Source: DASUPK01 sp963831605 (GTDB lineage: Bacteria; Actinomycetota; Thermoleophilia; Solirubrobacterales; 70-9). Taken from it: a DNA stretch of 64,000 nt. The stretch's first letter is position 1, and each line of letters begins with the position of its first letter. The translations under genes were made by a program, and so were the position numbers. The DNA is taken from the NCBI GenBank assembly GCA_963831605.1, contig CAWHQR010000003.1:372001-436000 (forward strand), in the 5' to 3' direction. Of the stretch, positions 9,049-17,676 are shown piece after piece. The notes under the pieces are model-generated. The model did no database searches, was not told the DNA's origin, and was given only the letters and a program-made list of their open reading frames with translations.

Positions 9049-9939
9049 GTGCCGCACTCGACGGGACTGGTGCTCCTCGACTACGACCAGGCGCCGATCA
9101 CGCAGCGGTGCCTGCGCTCGGTCGCGGAGGGCACCCGGCGGCCCGACGAGATCGCGCTGGTTGAGAACGGCAGGCAGAACGTCGACCTCTCCGACGAAGG
9201 ACTTGCGGACCTCGGGGTGCAGGTCCTGAGGCCGGGCTCGAACGTTGGGGCCGCCGCGGGGCGCAACCTCGCGATCGACCACCTGATCCAAGAAACCGAC
9301 ATCGAGCGCCTTGTTCTGCTGGACAACGACACGATCGTGCCCTCTGACCTGTTCGAGCTGGCCGCCGAGATGGAGCTCGCGTCGCTCGAGATCGCGGCCC
9401 CCCTCGTCTTCGACAAGGAGACTGATGAGGTGATCTACGCCGGTGGCCGGTACGACCGCCACCACGTGGCCGAGGTGATCGACGAATGGCCGGAGGGCGA
9501 GAGCGAGCGGCGGGCGGTCGACTGGGCGCCGACCGCGGCGCTCGTCTTCACCCGTGAGGTCTGGCTTCGGGTTGGGGGATTCGACCCCTGGTACGGGTTT
9601 CTCTGGGAGGACGTCGAGTGGTGCCACCGTGCGAAGGCGCTTGGAGTGCTCATTCGCGTGGAGCCCAGACTTCGCGTCGTGCATGAACCACACCAGTCCA
9701 TCGGTGGCGCGTTCAGCCCCGAGCGGGTCCGCCAATACTCCCGGAATGGCACCGTCTTCCTCTTTGACGCGGCGCGAGTGGGCTGGCGTTCTCGGCTGAG
9801 CTGGTTCGGGACGGAGCTCGGTCGAGTGATTCGAGAATGGCGCGAGGGTTGGCGACCGACCGCGATGGGGCGGCTGCGCGGCCTGGCTCAGGGAGTTTCC
9901 GAGGTTGCGCGGAGACGGCTCAGGGGATCCGCCGGCTGA
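9049..9939 (+). CDS. Family 2 glycosyltransferase (rhamnosyltransferase-like)
   Basis: The 296-residue protein has GLVLLDYDQAPITQRCLRSV at the start, then PDEIALVENGR, GSNVGAAAGRNLAI and RLVLLDNDTIVP (the DND is the metal/nucleotide site). FLWEDVEWCHRAKALG carries the ED catalytic-base region seen in rhamnosyl/galactofuranosyl-transferase-like GT2 enzymes. No membrane segments are evident. The GTG start sits six bases behind TAAGGT. It is transcribed away from the other glycosyltransferase, and its stop is 14 bp from that of the large membrane protein. Sugar specificity cannot be told. Confidence 0.85.
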   Translation: MPHSTGLVLLDYDQAPITQRCLRSVAEGTRRPDEIALVENGRQNVDLSDEGLADLGVQVLRPGSNVGAAAGRNLAIDHLIQETDIERLVLLDNDTIVPSDLFELAAEMELASLEIAAPLVFDKETDEVIYAGGRYDRHHVAEVIDEWPEGESERRAVDWAPTAALVFTREVWLRVGGFDPWYGFLWEDVEWCHRAKALGVLIRVEPRLRVVHEPHQSIGGAFSPERVRQYSRNGTVFLFDAARVGWRSRLSWFGTELGRVIREWREGWRPTAMGRLRGLAQGVSEVARRRLRGSAG

Positions 9940-9953
9940 GACACGCCGGGACG

Positions 9954-11612
9954 TCAAGTCTGCGGAGTCGCGACTGGGCAGACCTGGGCAACGCCTCGCC
10001 CGGTCAGCTGGAGGATCCAGGGGACGCTCGATCGGTCGGGAGGTATTCGAAGCAGCTGGTCCTGCCCGTTCGGCAACACGCCGAGGGAGAGGGGAAATGA
10101 GGCTCGCGCGTAACGGCGGAGCCCTCCTTGGACGGTCCCCGCCAGCGGCCGGATCACGAAGCCCCCGGCGGGCACCTGTGCGGTGGGCCCGGAGGAGGTG
10201 TTGACCTTCAGGCAGCGTTGGCCTGCCGCGATCGTCCCCGGCGCCAGGTGGATCTGCAGCGCCGCGCCCGAGACCTTGTCCGCCGCCACGCGGGCCGCCT
10301 CCGGTGCTCCCGCGAGCTCCGTGGGCGCGTAGGCCGGGGACCCGTATGCGTCGACCGCCGAGAGGTAGGAGCCGGCGTCCACCAGATCGAGGTAGTCGAC
10401 GTCCGAGTTCTGCTGGTTCAGCGCCAGGCCCGGATCGACCCGGTCGCGCGCGAGCTCGAGGGCGGCCAGGCCGCCGCGCTGCTGCTGCGCGATCGTGGCC
10501 AGTGTCACGGATGCGTCGCGCAGCGACGTGAAGTTCGCCACAGCGGCCGCAGTGGCGACCGCCACCACGGCGGCGGTGGCCCAAGCCGGAATCCGGGCGC
10601 CCTTCACGACCTCGGACGCGAACAGAACCATGAGCAGGACGCCCATGTAGATGTAGCGAGACGCGGTCGGCGGGCCGAAGATCGATGCGTCCAGGGCGGT
10701 GAGGGACCAGAACCCGACCCAGACGGCGAGCGTGCCGAGCGCCCGATCGCTCGGGCGGCCGAGCCGGTACCAGCGAAACGCGACCGCCACGACGGCGAGC
10801 ACCAGCAGAGGACGACCCCACTCGAGTGGGCTGACTCCAGTCCCGGCGACCGGATTGGCCAGGCCCAGCCAGCTCGACAGGCTGGTCGACAGTCCGTCCA
10901 CAACGTAGGACGGCAGATTCGCGGCGTTGTGCACCGAGACGAAGGTGTGAGCGGTGTGACCCCAGCCGAGGTACCAGACGATCCAGAGCACCGTCGGCAC
11001 CGCGACGATGTAGGCCCGCTGGAAGCGCTCGCGGCCGAGCGCCACCTCCAACGCGACTCCCGCCACGAACGGGATGCCCGCATCCGAGAAGAGCAGCCCC
11101 GCGCACAGCAGCACCGTCGCTGCGATGTCCCAGCTGCGGGTTCGGCGGTCGAGACAGAGGAGAGCCGCGAGGCCGCAGGCCATCGAGCCGAAAAAGCCGA
11201 TCTGGTACGGGAAGAGGAGGTCCGACCAGGATGGGCCGAGGAAGAGGATGGGAAGTACGCCCGCGAGCGCCAGCCATTCCCCGACCCGCTCTCGCGCGTA
11301 GACGAAGAGCAGCGCCACGCTGAGCAGGAAGAAGAGGACCGCGACCACCTGGTAGGCGCGTGGTGAGTCCATCCCGGTGATCCCGAGCAGCAGCTTGTAG
11401 ATCAGGATCGGAATCGCGGCGAGGTGCTCCACCGCCGGGTCCAGGAAGGTGCCGACGCTCCAGCCCCGGCGGTGGAGCAGGAAGCCCCACTCGTCACGCC
11501 AGAACGTGATGCGCGAGTACCAATGCAGCAGCAGCCCGCCGGAGAGGGCCATTGCGCCCGCGGTGAGCAGGACGGCCGGATGCTCCCGCGCACGGCGGGC
11601 GGTCTTCTCCAT
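9954..11612 (-). CDS. Large multi-pass membrane protein, possible GT-C-type glycosyltransferase
   Basis: This 552-residue protein has about eleven hydrophobic segments, first at residues 16-32, then the acidic periplasmic loop RITFWRDEWGFLLHRRGWS. The last third (from about 380) is extracytoplasmic and ends with paired Cys (AQVCPV, GQRCLKV). It is paralogous to the protein at 1-1341 over its whole visible length. The WRDEW loop could carry the catalytic acidic residue expected of GT-C enzymes; that assignment is inference. The ATG lies 8 nt after TAGGGT (minus strand), suggesting its own leaderless promoter inside the 18-bp gap and the end of the lipoprotein gene. Confidence 0.8.
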   Translation of the reverse strand: MEKTARRAREHPAVLLTAGAMALSGGLLLHWYSRITFWRDEWGFLLHRRGWSVGTFLDPAVEHLAAIPILIYKLLLGITGMDSPRAYQVVAVLFFLLSVALLFVYARERVGEWLALAGVLPILFLGPSWSDLLFPYQIGFFGSMACGLAALLCLDRRTRSWDIAATVLLCAGLLFSDAGIPFVAGVALEVALGRERFQRAYIVAVPTVLWIVWYLGWGHTAHTFVSVHNAANLPSYVVDGLSTSLSSWLGLANPVAGTGVSPLEWGRPLLVLAVVAVAFRWYRLGRPSDRALGTLAVWVGFWSLTALDASIFGPPTASRYIYMGVLLMVLFASEVVKGARIPAWATAAVVAVATAAAVANFTSLRDASVTLATIAQQQRGGLAALELARDRVDPGLALNQQNSDVDYLDLVDAGSYLSAVDAYGSPAYAPTELAGAPEAARVAADKVSGAALQIHLAPGTIAAGQRCLKVNTSSGPTAQVPAGGFVIRPLAGTVQGGLRRYARASFPLSLGVLPNGQDQLLRIPPDRSSVPWILQLTGRGVAQVCPVATPQT

Positions 11613-11620
11613 GCGGCGGA

Positions 11621-11626
11621 ACCCTA
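11621..11626 (-). promoter_or_regulatory. -10 box (TAGGGT) of leaderless membrane-protein gene
   Basis: On the minus strand TAGGGT is followed by 8 bases and the ATG at 11612, without a Shine-Dalgarno. Confidence 0.5.
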
Positions 11627-11630
11627 CGTC

Positions 11631-12683
11631 TCAGGCACTTCCGCCGGTCAGGTCGGCGAACGCTCCCCATGCCGGTTTCGCGGATCCGTTCAGCTCGAAG
11701 AGCCCGCAGTGCCCCGGCCAGAGCCGGCCCGGCGTGTCGTTCAGCGAGAACCAGATCACGCCGTCCAGCCCGAGCCGCTCGCGGTCCTGGGCGGCGAGCT
11801 CGAAGGTCCGGGTGAGGTAGTCGGCCTGTCCCTGAGCCCCGACGGTGAGCCCCGAGGGCTGGCCGCCGGAGGCCCAGCCGACCTCGCTGATCCAGATCCG
11901 GCCCTCGGAGTCGCCCGAGCGGTCCATCAGACCCCGCAGCTCTGTGGTCGACGCGAGCGCGTTCTGTGGATTCGCGGCGTACGGGTGAATCGCCGCAGCA
12001 TCGAACAGGTCCTGGGCGTGGCTTCGATAGAGCGCCGTCATGAAGTCGGGCATCGTGATTCCGCCGCGCGGGGTGGGGAAGAGGCCCCCCAGCACGATGG
12101 TCGCCTGCGGGTCGACTCCGCGTGCCGCCGAGTCGAAGCCGCGCAGCAGCTCGAGGTACGCGGCCGCGTCCGGTTTCGGCTTCCAGAACAGCGGGGAATT
12201 CGGCTCGTTCCAGACCTGCCAGTCGGTGACCGGGGTGCTCGGCAGGTCCGGGTGCTCGCGCCAGAACGTCCCGCCGGTTCCGTACCGGCCGACCGCCGCG
12301 CGGACGAAGTCCTGGAACTGCGCCATCCGGCTGCCCAGCGGCGGGTACTCGGGGCTCGGCTCGGCCCAGGTCGGGGAGCTGTAGACGGTCGCCAGCACCC
12401 TGATCCCATTCCGGGCGGCGCCCGCGATCACCGGGTCGTAGTGGCTCCAGTCATAGGGGGCGCCGCGAGAGGACTGGACCGATCCCCACGCCAGGTTGAC
12501 CCGGAGCGTCCCGACCCGGCCCGCGCCCATCCGGGCGAGCTCGGCCGAGCCTGGCAGCGGCTCGGCGGAGATCACGCCGTAGAACGCCCGAGGGGCACTG
12601 GCCTCCGAGCTTCCGTGGCCACCGCTGCCGCAGCCGGCGAGCAGCGCCGCCGCGACGAGCGCGGCGAGCAGGCCGCGCCTCAA
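11631..12683 (-). CDS. Lipoprotein with a clan-A glycoside hydrolase-like (GH5/GH39) barrel
   Basis: A signal peptide with lipobox LLAGC (Cys at about 17) is followed by a Gly/Ser linker and a 300-residue TIM-barrel-like domain. The two catalytic glutamates of clan GH-A are visible: the acid/base in DWQVWNEPNSP and the nucleophile in GRIWISEVGWAS. The LRVNLAWGSVQ...YDWSHYDPVI segment matches the first strands of GH39/GH5 enzymes. The start is TTG overlapping the ATPase stop by TTGA, so this secreted enzyme is translated as the last gene of the amino-acid transporter operon, an odd partner. It probably trims an extracellular glycan; substrate unknown. Confidence 0.8.
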   Translation of the reverse strand: MRRGLLAALVAAALLAGCGSGGHGSSEASAPRAFYGVISAEPLPGSAELARMGAGRVGTLRVNLAWGSVQSSRGAPYDWSHYDPVIAGAARNGIRVLATVYSSPTWAEPSPEYPPLGSRMAQFQDFVRAAVGRYGTGGTFWREHPDLPSTPVTDWQVWNEPNSPLFWKPKPDAAAYLELLRGFDSAARGVDPQATIVLGGLFPTPRGGITMPDFMTALYRSHAQDLFDAAAIHPYAANPQNALASTTELRGLMDRSGDSEGRIWISEVGWASGGQPSGLTVGAQGQADYLTRTFELAAQDRERLGLDGVIWFSLNDTPGRLWPGHCGLFELNGSAKPAWGAFADLTGGSA

Positions 12684-13450
12684 TGCTCGAGGACCTGACC
12701 GAGGAAGCGCTTGGTGCGCTCGTGCTGCGGCTGGTCGATGACCTGTTTCGGGGGGCCCTGCTCGACGATCACTCCCTGGTCCATGAAGATCACCTCGTTC
12801 GCCACCTCGCGAGCGAATCCCATCTCATGGGTGACGACCACCATCGTCATCCCCTCCTTCGCAAGCTCGCGCATGACGTCGAGGACGTCCTGAACGAGCT
12901 CCGGATCCAGGGCGCTCGTGACCTCGTCGAAGAGCATTACCTTCGGATCCATGGCGAGGGCCCGGGCGATCGCGACGCGCTGCTGTTGTCCGCCGGAGAG
13001 GCGAGCGGGGTACTCGTCGGTCTTGTCGCCCAGACCCACTCGCTCGAGCAGCTCTCTGGCCCGCCGTTTGGCCTCGTCGGACTTGCGGTTGAGGACTGTT
13101 CGTTGCGCCAGCACGATGTTGTCCACCGCAGTCATGTGAGGGAACAGATTGAAGTGCTGGAACACCATGCCGATCTTGGCCCGGGAGTGGACGATCTCAG
13201 AGTCCCGCAGCTCGTGGAGCTTGTCACCGACCTGCCGGTACCCGACCAGGTCGCCGTCCACCCAGATGCGGCCGGCGTTGATCTTCTCGAGGTGGTTGAT
13301 CGTGCGAAGGAGGGTGGATTTGCCCGAGCCGGATGGCCCGATCAGGACGAAGACCTCCCCCTCGTGCACGTCCATCGAGATTCCCTTCAGCACCTCGAGG
13401 CGCCCAAAGGACTTGTGGATTCCCTCGACCTTGACGACCGGATCGGCCAT
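12680..13450 (-). CDS. Polar amino-acid ABC transporter ATPase (GlnQ/HisP family)
   Basis: The 256-residue ATPase is intact: Walker A GPSGSGKST at 38-46, Q-loop in VFQHFNLFPHMT, signature LSGGQQQRVAIARAL, Walker B VMLFDEVTSALDPE and switch VVTHEMGFAREVA. EVTSALDPELV and HFNLFPHMTA are typical of the polar amino-acid group. The ATG shares its A with an in-frame stop upstream (TGATG). It would energise import of an amino acid by the permease and binding protein encoded just upstream, but both of these are frameshifted here. The intact state of this gene beside two broken partners is notable. Confidence 0.92.
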   Translation of the reverse strand: MADPVVKVEGIHKSFGRLEVLKGISMDVHEGEVFVLIGPSGSGKSTLLRTINHLEKINAGRIWVDGDLVGYRQVGDKLHELRDSEIVHSRAKIGMVFQHFNLFPHMTAVDNIVLAQRTVLNRKSDEAKRRARELLERVGLGDKTDEYPARLSGGQQQRVAIARALAMDPKVMLFDEVTSALDPELVQDVLDVMRELAKEGMTMVVVTHEMGFAREVANEVIFMDQGVIVEQGPPKQVIDQPQHERTKRFLGQVLEH

Positions 13451-13483
13451 CAGCGCCCCCCTCCGCCGCCCTCGCTGATCAAC

Positions 13484-14431
13484 TCATCCGGATCGGCGTG
13501 GCGCGCGGCCCAGCCGGAACGCAACTGGTCGAAAAGCGTCATTGGGCTCATCCCGGTTGCGGCCCCGGCCATAGTGGCGCTCGAGGAAGAACTGGCCGAC
13601 CGTAGAGGACGGACGTCATCGCCAGGTACCAGATGGAGACCACGATCAGGAGGGGGATCTGCTCGAAGTTCTGTGCGTAGATCAACGTGACCGAATAGAG
13701 CAGGTCGTGGAGGGCGATGAAGGCCGACCAGTGACGAGTTCTTCAGCATCGAGATCGTCTCGTTCCCGGTCGGCGGGATGATCACCCGCATCGCCTGCGG
13801 CAGCACGATGTGGCGCATCGTCTGTCTGCGTGTCATCCCGAGAGCCTTGGATGCCTCCGTTTGACCCTCCTCGACCGAGATGATCCCAGCCCGCACGATC
13901 TCCGCCATGTACGCGCCCTCGTTCAGGGCCAACGCCAGCATGCCCGCGACGAAGAGGGTGATGAAGTTGGTTCGCGTCGAGGTGGATGAACGACGGGCCG
14001 AACGGAATCCCCAGATCGATCGTCGGGTAGAGCGCCGAGATGAAGGCCCAGAAGAGGAGCTGCACAAGCAGAGGAGTGCCGCGGAAGACCCAGATGTAGA
14101 ACCAGCTGACTCCGCGGAGCACGAAGTTCGGTGAGAGCCGCATGACCGCCACCAGAACTCCCAGGACGATCCCGATCGACCATACCGGTGACGGTGAGCT
14201 CGATGGTCGTGACCACGCCCTCGAGTATCGCGCTGGTCGAACAGGTAACTGCCGACGACGTCCCACTTGAAGTTCGGGTTGTCGATCGCCGATCGGACAA
14301 GCGAGGCGACAATCAGCAGCGACGAGAGCCGCCGCGATCCAGCGGCCGAAATGACGGACCGGAACCGCCTGGATCTCCTTAGGCGGTTCCGGTCCTACTG
14401 CTTCCGTTGGTGTGCCGGGGGGAGTTGCCAC
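13484..14431 (-). pseudogene. Polar amino-acid ABC transporter permease (HisM/GlnP family) with six apparent +1 frameshifts
   Basis: Pieces of one permease lie in alternating frames. Joined in order they read RWIAAALVA / LIVASLVRSAIDNPNFKW / SAILEGVVTTIELTVTGM / IGIVLGVLVAVMRLSPN ... GTPLLVQLLFW / TNFITLFVAGMLALALNEGA ... MRVIIPPTGNETISM / AFIALHDLLYSVTLIYA / VGQFFLERHYGRG. The EGAYMAEIVRAGI...EGQTEASKALGM loop is the family's ATPase-contact motif. Each switch (near 14317, 14235, 14177, 13971, 13725, 13601) is explained by one extra base; no deletion is needed and the protein between switches is well conserved. The GTG start follows a GGAGG site. Either a decaying gene or a poorly read stretch. 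The stop is placed at 13484-13486 in the last restored frame. Confidence 0.75.
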
Positions 14432-14455
14432 CGGCGTTCCTCCAGCTCCTTCCGG

Positions 14456-15373
14456 CTAGCTGGTCGCTCCGTTGATCTGCGGATTACTGATCGCCGCGTC
14501 CTTGAGCTGCCAGTAATCGAAGATCTTCTGCATCGTGCCGTCCGCGTACAGCGCCTTGACGGCGTCGAGCGTCGGCTGCGCCAGGGCGCTGCCCTTCTTC
14601 ATCGCGATCCCGTAGGGCGCAATTCCGTAGGCCTCGCCGAGCTTGAACTTCCCAGCCGGACTGCTCGACGATGTACGCCGCAACGGGGGAGTCGGCCATG
14701 CCGAGGTCCGCGCGTCCGCTCGAGATCGCCAGGTTCGCGCCGTTCTGGTCCGGATAGACCTGGACGTCGACCTGGCACTTCTTGGCCTGGCCCTCGGCGT
14801 CCGCCTCCTGGGTGGTGCCCTTCTCGACCGCGACGGAGTGACCGCAGAGGTCAGCGAGACTCTTCGGAGAGACGCTGCTGTCAGCCGCGGCGTAGAACGT
14901 CGTGCCGGCCTGCGCGTAGGTGACGAAGTCGTTCGTCTTCTGGCGGTCCAGGGTGTCGGTGAACGACGAGATCCCCAGGTCGTACTTGCCGGCGGTCAGG
15001 CCAGCCAGGATGCTGTCGAACGGGCGTGTTCTGCACGTTCGCCGTGAGTCCCATGATCTGGCCGAGTGCCTTCGAGATGTCCGCGTCCGCGCCGATCACC
15101 GTCGTGTTGTTGCTCGGCCCGAAGAACTCCATCGGCGGATAGGTCGCGTCCGAGGCGATCGAGAGCTGGCCGCTCTGCGAAACGGCGTTTGCCGCTGCGC
15201 TTGCGATCGATGGGTCCTTCGCGACGTTGATGCCAGGCGTTGCGGTCAACTGGCCTCCGGCCGCCGTCGTGCCGGTGCTGTTCGTTGTCGTTGTTGCTGC
15301 TGCCGCAGCCCGCTGCCACCGTGACGGCGGCGAATGCGACCACTGCGATCAGCGCGGAAAGTCGGGATCTCAT
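14456..15373 (-). pseudogene. Polar amino-acid-binding lipoprotein of the ABC transporter, with three apparent +1 frameshifts
   Basis: The start at 15373 is backed by a strong GGGGGAGGAG site 7 nt upstream. A signal peptide with lipobox VAAGC follows (MRSRLSALIAVVAFAAV). The mature protein is an SBP_bac_3 domain: LSIASDATYPPMEFFGP, GADADISKALGQIMGL, then, after a shift, FDSILAGLTAGKYDLG, MADSPVAAYIVEQS and, after the last shift, GKFKLGEAYGIAPYGIAMKKG...LKALYADGTMQKIFDYW-like. Shifts lie near 15283, 15021 and 14654 and each is removed by dropping one base. It should capture an amino acid outside the membrane. The permease GTG starts 24 nt after its stop. Confidence 0.8.
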
Positions 15374-15453
15374 GTCATCTCCTCCCCCTAGGGGGGCATC
15401 GGTTATGCACGGGACCCTACCCAAGCGCCGTTAACAAGAGACTGTGTTCGACT

Positions 15454-15470
15454 ACTTCACTTTCTGAAGT
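15454..15470. promoter_or_regulatory. Inverted repeat ACTTCA-N5-TGAAGT, candidate operator before cysM
   Basis: Perfect six-base arms with a five-base spacer lie directly against a TATGCT box (15470-15475) that ends 9 nt before the cysM ATG. The 111-bp gap is divergent (binding-protein gene on the other side), so a repressor here could govern one or both genes. No regulator gene is adjacent. Confidence 0.4.
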
Positions 15471-15484
15471 ATGCTGTTGGCGAG

Positions 15485-16453
15485 ATGAGCACCGAGCCGC
15501 TCCTCAATCGTCCGTGCGGCGGCCACTTCGAGAACGTTCTCGAGGCGATCGGCAACACGCCGCTGGTCGAGCTGCCGCGCCTGACGCCCAAGCCCGGAGT
15601 CCGCCTCTGGGCGAAGCTCGAGGGCCGCAACCCGACCGGGTCGGTCAAGGACCGCGTGGCCAAGTTCATGATCGAGGATGCGGAGGAGCGGGGCGCGATC
15701 GAGCCCGGCCACACCCTGCTCGAGCCCACCTCCGGCAACACCGGCATCTCGCTGGCGATGATCTGCCGGCGGAAGGGCTACCCGCTCAAGGTCGTCATGC
15801 CGGACAACGTCACCGAGGAGCGCACCCAGCTGTTGCTCATGTACGGCGCCGAGATCGTCTACTCCGAGGGTGTCAAGGGTTCGAACGGCGCCGTCGAGCT
15901 GGCTCTGGAGATGGCGGAGGCCGACGCCTCGTATTACATGCCCTACCAGTACGGCAACGAGGCGAACCCGCGCGCCCACTATGAGGGCACCGCGAAGGAG
16001 ATCCTCGATGAGCTCGACGACGTCACGGCCTTCATCGGCGGCCTGGGGACCGGTGGAACTCTGATGGGCAACGGCCGGCGCTTCAAGGAGGTCAACCCCG
16101 AGACCAAGATCGTCGCCGCGGAGCCGATGCAGGGGGAGCTTGTCCAAGGCCTCCGGTCGCTCGACGACGGCTTCATCCCGCCGATCATCGATCTCTCCCT
16201 GCTCGACCGGAAGATCATGGTCTCGAACAGGGACGCAATCGTCTGGACCCGCAAGCTGCTGCACGAGGAGGGAATGTTCGCCGGCGTCTCCGCGGGCGCG
16301 ATCGCCTACGTGGCCAATCGCATCGCCGGGGAGCTCGACGAGGGCAACGTGGTCTTCCTGGTACCCGACGACGGCTGGAAGTACCTCTCCTCGGGCGTCT
16401 ACACGAAGCCGCTCGAGGAGCTGGAGAACATCGACTCCACCGTCTGGTGGTAG
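15485..16453 (+). CDS. cysM: Cysteine synthase CysM (probable O-phosphoserine sulfhydrylase)
   Basis: This PLP enzyme of 322 residues has the cofactor lysine K55 in NPTGSVKDR, the phosphate/substrate loop TSGNTG at 82-87, and GLGTGGTLMG for the PLP phosphate. VRLWAKLEGRNPTG, MPYQYGNEANPRAHY, EGMFAGVSAGA and the C-terminal GWKYLSSGVYT match mycobacterial CysM rather than CysK; CysM uses O-phosphoserine and a protein thiocarboxylate (CysO) as sulfur donor. Two genes downstream lies a Mec-type JAMM protease that in that pathway releases cysteine from CysO. No cysO is seen nearby. A TATGCT box ends 9 nt before the ATG and overlaps an inverted repeat. Confidence 0.88.
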   Translation: MSTEPLLNRPCGGHFENVLEAIGNTPLVELPRLTPKPGVRLWAKLEGRNPTGSVKDRVAKFMIEDAEERGAIEPGHTLLEPTSGNTGISLAMICRRKGYPLKVVMPDNVTEERTQLLLMYGAEIVYSEGVKGSNGAVELALEMAEADASYYMPYQYGNEANPRAHYEGTAKEILDELDDVTAFIGGLGTGGTLMGNGRRFKEVNPETKIVAAEPMQGELVQGLRSLDDGFIPPIIDLSLLDRKIMVSNRDAIVWTRKLLHEEGMFAGVSAGAIAYVANRIAGELDEGNVVFLVPDDGWKYLSSGVYTKPLEELENIDSTVWW

Positions 16454-16477
16454 CCGGGCTTCCGTAGGCTTCCCGCG

Positions 16478-17284
16478 ATGCCTGCAGACCCCGAAGTGCT
16501 GAAGCGCGTCGTCACGCGCGTCAAGAAGCTCGCCAAGGACTTCGAGCCTCCGACGTTCGACCACGTCCCGCACCCGGACGCCGCGCTCTTCCTTTCCGCC
16601 ATCGACCACCAGACCGGCTACACGGAGCCTCACATGGTCGACGACGAGGGTCCGTACGAGGGCAGCGACCTGCTCTGGGCCCTCGGCCTTCGGGCCGAGC
16701 GGCGGGCGCCCGGCGCCCTCACCGCCCGCTCGCTGATGGGCGTGCCGGCCGAAGCGATCGCCGCGGTCTTCCGTGCCGGGCAGGACAACCTGCACGACCC
16801 CGAGCGGCGGGCCAGGCTCTGGGACGACCTCGCCAAAGGGATGCTGAAGAACTATGCGGGGCAGTCCGAGCAGCTGATCGAGGCCTCGGGCGGCAAGCTG
16901 GCGGGACAGGGCGGGGCCCTGGTCCGTCTCAGCGAGTTCGATGCCTTCGCCGATCCCCTGCGCAAGAAGGCGTTTCTGGTCTGCAAGATCTGGGAGCGCC
17001 GCGGCTGGCTCGAGGTCACCGACCCGGAGAGCTGGGAGGTCTCAGCGGACAACATCCTGATGCGGCTCGCGCTCCGCTCGGGCCTGGTCGGGGAGGGCGA
17101 TGTCGACGCGGTGCGCGAGGCGACCCGCGAAGCGTTCAAGCAGGTGGCCGAGGCGGCGAAGATCTCCCCGCCCGTCCTCGACGACCTGCTCTGGCTGAAG
17201 GGCAGGGAGGACCCCGACCTGCTCGGCAACGAGGCGGGCGACCTCACCGAGCCTCCCCGCCGCGAGGGCGTCGTCTTCTACTGA
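16478..17284 (+). CDS. Uncharacterised protein between cysM and mec (possible HhH-GPD/glycosylase-like fold)
   Basis: The 268-residue soluble protein starts MPADPEVLKRVVTRVKKLAKDF. It contains DHVPHPDAALFLSAIDHQTGY and a later helical block KKAFLVCKIWERRGWLEVTDPESWEV followed by DNILMRLALRSGLV. The last part recalls the DNxLxRxALRxG region of helix-hairpin-helix base-excision-type proteins, but no catalytic Lys/Asp pair can be assigned, so I leave it unnamed. A TAGGCT box ends 7 nt before the ATG (leaderless). Its stop shares a base with the mec start (TGATG), so it is co-translated with mec; it sits where cysO is found in mycobacteria but is not a ubiquitin-like protein. Confidence 0.7.
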   Translation: MPADPEVLKRVVTRVKKLAKDFEPPTFDHVPHPDAALFLSAIDHQTGYTEPHMVDDEGPYEGSDLLWALGLRAERRAPGALTARSLMGVPAEAIAAVFRAGQDNLHDPERRARLWDDLAKGMLKNYAGQSEQLIEASGGKLAGQGGALVRLSEFDAFADPLRKKAFLVCKIWERRGWLEVTDPESWEVSADNILMRLALRSGLVGEGDVDAVREATREAFKQVAEAAKISPPVLDDLLWLKGREDPDLLGNEAGDLTEPPRREGVVFY

Positions 17285-17676
17285 TGCGAATCCCGACGAA
17301 GCTCTACGACAAGCTGCTCGCGCACGCTCGTGACGATGCTCCGAACGAGTGCTGCGGGCTGGTCGGGGGCAAGGACGGCATGGCGAACTCCGTCTACCGC
17401 GCGCGCAACGCCGAGGCCAGCCCGCTTCGCTACAACCTCGATCCGCAGGACCAGTTCCGGATCATGACCGAGATGGATGAGAGGGGGGAGGAGCTCTTGG
17501 CCATCTACCACTCGCACACGGCGAGCCCGGCCTATCCCTCCCAGACGGACATCAACCTGGCCGCGTATCCGGACGCGCTCTATCTGATCGTCTCGCTGGC
17601 GGAGGGGGAGGAGCCGCTCCGCGGCTATCGGATCGAGGACGGAAAGGTCAACGAGGTCGAGCTCCAGGTGGAGTGA
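17284..17676 (+). CDS. mec: JAMM/Mov34 metalloprotease, Mec-like
   Basis: The 130-residue protein is a single JAB domain with the full zinc motif: E22 in NECCGLVGG, then H76-x-H78-x7-S86-x2-D89 in YHSHTASPAYPSQTD. Length and sequence fit the bacterial Mec group, which hydrolyses the CysO-cysteine isopeptide-like bond to free cysteine. The nearby cysM supports this. Pathway assignment is inference because the sulfur carrier CysO is missing from the window. The next gene overlaps its stop by GTGA. Confidence 0.85.
   Translation: MRIPTKLYDKLLAHARDDAPNECCGLVGGKDGMANSVYRARNAEASPLRYNLDPQDQFRIMTEMDERGEELLAIYHSHTASPAYPSQTDINLAAYPDALYLIVSLAEGEEPLRGYRIEDGKVNEVELQVE

Noticed and set aside
13484..15373. 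Programmed +1 frameshifting in the transporter genes
   Set aside because: Nine shifts in two genes with no shared slippery sequence or stop-codon context cannot be programmed recoding; error or insertion mutation is more likely.
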